Source: Sphingobacterium mizutaii (GTDB taxonomy: Bacteria > Bacteroidota > Bacteroidia > Sphingobacteriales > Sphingobacteriaceae). From it: 64,000 nucleotides of DNA. The translations under genes were made by a program, and so were the position numbers. Of the stretch, positions 62,632 to 64,000 are shown one piece after another. The stretch is taken from positions 3,968,001 through 4,032,000 of the forward strand of contig NZ_LT906468.1 of NCBI RefSeq assembly GCF_900187125.1. Direction: 5' to 3'. Below the pieces are notes generated by a model that searched no databases, was not told where the DNA came from, and saw only the letters and a program-made list of their open reading frames with translations. Position 1 is the stretch's first letter, and each line of letters begins with the position of its first letter.

Positions 62632-63678
62632 ATGGCGCAACAATCTAACTCTTGTCAATATATTTTTTCTGATGTTCAAAAACCTAACCTTCCCTTAATC
62701 CATGGGGAAAATGTGTCTGCAGTTTTTGAAGGCAACCTTATCGTGACTGCGGTAAATCAGGTAAATTTTGGTATTGAGGAAGGCAAGATTACGGCGATCA
62801 TCGGCGAATCAGGAAGTGGCAAAAGCACCTTGCTGAAGTTGATTTACGGCCTATTGGAACCCCATACGGGAGAGATTAGATATAGAGGTTGGCTGGTTCC
62901 CACCCGAAAAGACAAATTGATCCCGGGACATGATGCCATGAAATTAGTCTCCCAAGGATTTGATGATTTAAACCTTTACGCCAAGGTATGGGATAATGTG
63001 GCCTCCCAACTCTCCAACACCAACCTGGAGCTGAAAGCTAGGAGAACACAGGAAGTCCTGGAACAATTGCGCATCGATCATCTGGCACAAAAAAGAGTTG
63101 CCGATTTAAGTGGAGGCGAAAAGCAACGTGTCGCTATTTCCAGAGCATTGATCAATGATCCAGAGGTATTATTAATGGATGAGCCCTTCAACCAAGTAGA
63201 TGCTGCCTTTAGGGATGAATTGCAACAGGATATCCAAAATATTGTCAAAAACACAGGCTTGACCGTTATTTTGGTTTCACATGATCCAGCGGAAGTATTG
63301 GCCATGGCAGACTTTCTATTGGTGATGAAAGCAGGAGAAATAGCCGATTACGGGAATCCATCGGTTTTATATGCTACGCCAAACACACCCTATACAGCTA
63401 GATTATTGGCGAAGAGCAATGTATTGACCCCCGTCGCTGCCAAAATCTTGGATATAGAAACCCGCTCATTAATTTCTATCCTGCAGGAAAACGTCAGCTA
63501 TGAAATCAATGCGGACGGAAAGTTCTGGATCAAGGATATTAAATTCAGAGGCTTCTATAATGAGGTTATTCTCGGAAATGACGAATTAACCTTGCACATG
63601 GTTCAATTTCCAAAAGTTGAAATCAAAAAAAATACGAGAATCAATATCCTCGTATCTTCCTATCATCAATTTCAATAG
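62632..63678 (+). CDS. ABC transporter ATP-binding protein
   Basis: A 348-residue ATPase starting at ATG 62632 ('MAQQSNSCQYIFSDVQ'). An upstream extension would run through the terminator hairpin. Walker A 'GESGSGKSTLLKLIYG', signature 'LSGGEKQRVAISRALIN', Walker B 'VLLMDEPFNQVD' and the switch His in 'ILVSHDPAEVL' are all intact. A C-terminal extension of about 100 residues after 'YTARLLAKSN' looks like the regulatory/TOBE-type domain of importer ATPases. No permease or binding-protein gene is adjacent, so the substrate is unknown. The neighbouring esterase gene is convergent, 9 nt away. Confidence 0.88.
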   Translation: MAQQSNSCQYIFSDVQKPNLPLIHGENVSAVFEGNLIVTAVNQVNFGIEEGKITAIIGESGSGKSTLLKLIYGLLEPHTGEIRYRGWLVPTRKDKLIPGHDAMKLVSQGFDDLNLYAKVWDNVASQLSNTNLELKARRTQEVLEQLRIDHLAQKRVADLSGGEKQRVAISRALINDPEVLLMDEPFNQVDAAFRDELQQDIQNIVKNTGLTVILVSHDPAEVLAMADFLLVMKAGEIADYGNPSVLYATPNTPYTARLLAKSNVLTPVAAKILDIETRSLISILQENVSYEINADGKFWIKDIKFRGFYNEVILGNDELTLHMVQFPKVEIKKNTRINILVSSYHQFQ

Positions 63679-63687
63679 AAATATCTT

Positions 63688-64000
63688 TTATCGATTTACG
63701 TTCTGCAACCATTCCATCATGGCTGCAAACCAATCTCTATTATCGGTTTTATTGACCAATCCGAATCCATGCCCTCCTTCTTCGTAGGTAAAGATCGGAT
63801 TTGGAATATTATAAAGTCCTAAAGAATCTTGGTACCTGTAACTATTTTCAATAGGCACGACCTTATCATCCTTGGCACTCATCAGGAAAGTAGGTTGGTT
63901 GTTTTTATCCACTTGCTTTTCCATGGAGAACAGTTCAACATCTTCAGCCGTAAAATCAGGACCTAGCAGGTTGTTTTTGGAACCTTGATGGGTGATGGTA
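63688..64000 (-). CDS. Alpha/beta-hydrolase (acetyl-esterase-like), 5' partial
   Basis: This is the C-terminal 103 residues of an alpha/beta-hydrolase whose start lies beyond the right edge. The catalytic Asp is in 'FLMSAKDDKVVPIENSYRYQ' and the catalytic His in 'YEEGGHGFGLVN', followed by a final helix 'WFAAMMEWLQNVNR'. The pattern is that of xylan acetyl-esterase or related BD-FAE/acetylesterase proteins. The frame stays open to base 64000, so the internal ATG at 63924 is not the start. The nucleophile Ser and any signal peptide are outside the window. Confidence 0.85.
   Translation of the reverse strand, partial: TITHQGSKNNLLGPDFTAEDVELFSMEKQVDKNNQPTFLMSAKDDKVVPIENSYRYQDSLGLYNIPNPIFTYEEGGHGFGLVNKTDNRDWFAAMMEWLQNVNR

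Overview
The window is about 64 kb of a Bacteroidota chromosome, most likely a member of the Sphingobacteriaceae (Sphingobacterium-like). This rests on two tandem SusC/SusD pairs, a fused LpxC-FabZ enzyme, a PorX-type regulator, a short CydA, an AddAB-like helicase/nuclease pair, and repeated promoters of the Bacteroidota type (TTTG, 18-21 nt, TAnnTTTG). I found no rRNA, tRNA, prophage or CRISPR array. Both ends cut through genes: a helicase/nuclease on the left and an esterase on the right.

Layout. 1-5.7 kb: AddA-like and AddB-like recombination helicase/nuclease. 5.7-9.2 kb: a LysR regulator followed by a TsdA-like dihaem cytochrome c, a secreted DsrE protein and an orphan periplasmic binding protein. 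These look like one sulfur-compound locus, closed by a strong bidirectional terminator. 9.2-16.6 kb: housekeeping genes (JmjC/cupin oxygenase, HemD, DUF4271, Tag, Hpt, an AsmA-GT51 fusion, Mrp). 16.6-18.4 kb: an intact IS1182-type insertion sequence lying between two terminators. 18.4-28.8 kb: two SusC/SusD nutrient uptake pairs on the minus strand, separated by about 960 bp of AT-rich, gene-free DNA. 29.1-34 kb: trmD, then a trpEGC operon behind a classical Trp-Trp leader-peptide attenuator, then dus. 34-37 kb: minus-strand amidohydrolase, acylphosphatase and flippase. 37.1-39.8 kb: a TPP riboswitch controlling a TonB-dependent receptor, presumably for thiamin. 39.9-45.9 kb: dtd, a MazG-like enzyme, a secreted EEP-family phosphodiesterase, a gamma-glutamyltransferase lipoprotein and cydAB, with two unusual GAGATnn heptad-repeat elements between convergent genes. 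46-51 kb: RmuC, an arginase-fold protein without its metal ligands, an NAD-dependent epimerase, and a phosphoserine phosphatase fused to remnants of phosphoglycerate dehydrogenase. 51.3-57.8 kb: a minus-strand envelope cluster (HD hydrolase, lpxD, lpxC-fabZ, lpxA, ABC ATPase) followed by efp and 5-formyl-THF cyclo-ligase. 58.4-62.6 kb: porX, tsaE, then an ECF sigma / membrane protein / outer-membrane barrel operon with its own ECF-type promoter. 62.6-64 kb: a lone ABC ATPase and the end of an esterase gene.

The points most worth following up are the sulfur mini-locus and its regulator dyad, the SerB-SerA fusion, the trp attenuator upstream of an operon lacking trpD/F/B/A, the EF-P with Asn at the usually modified position, the arginase-like protein without metal ligands, an ABC ATPase lacking its Q-loop and H-loop residues, and several structured intergenic repeats.
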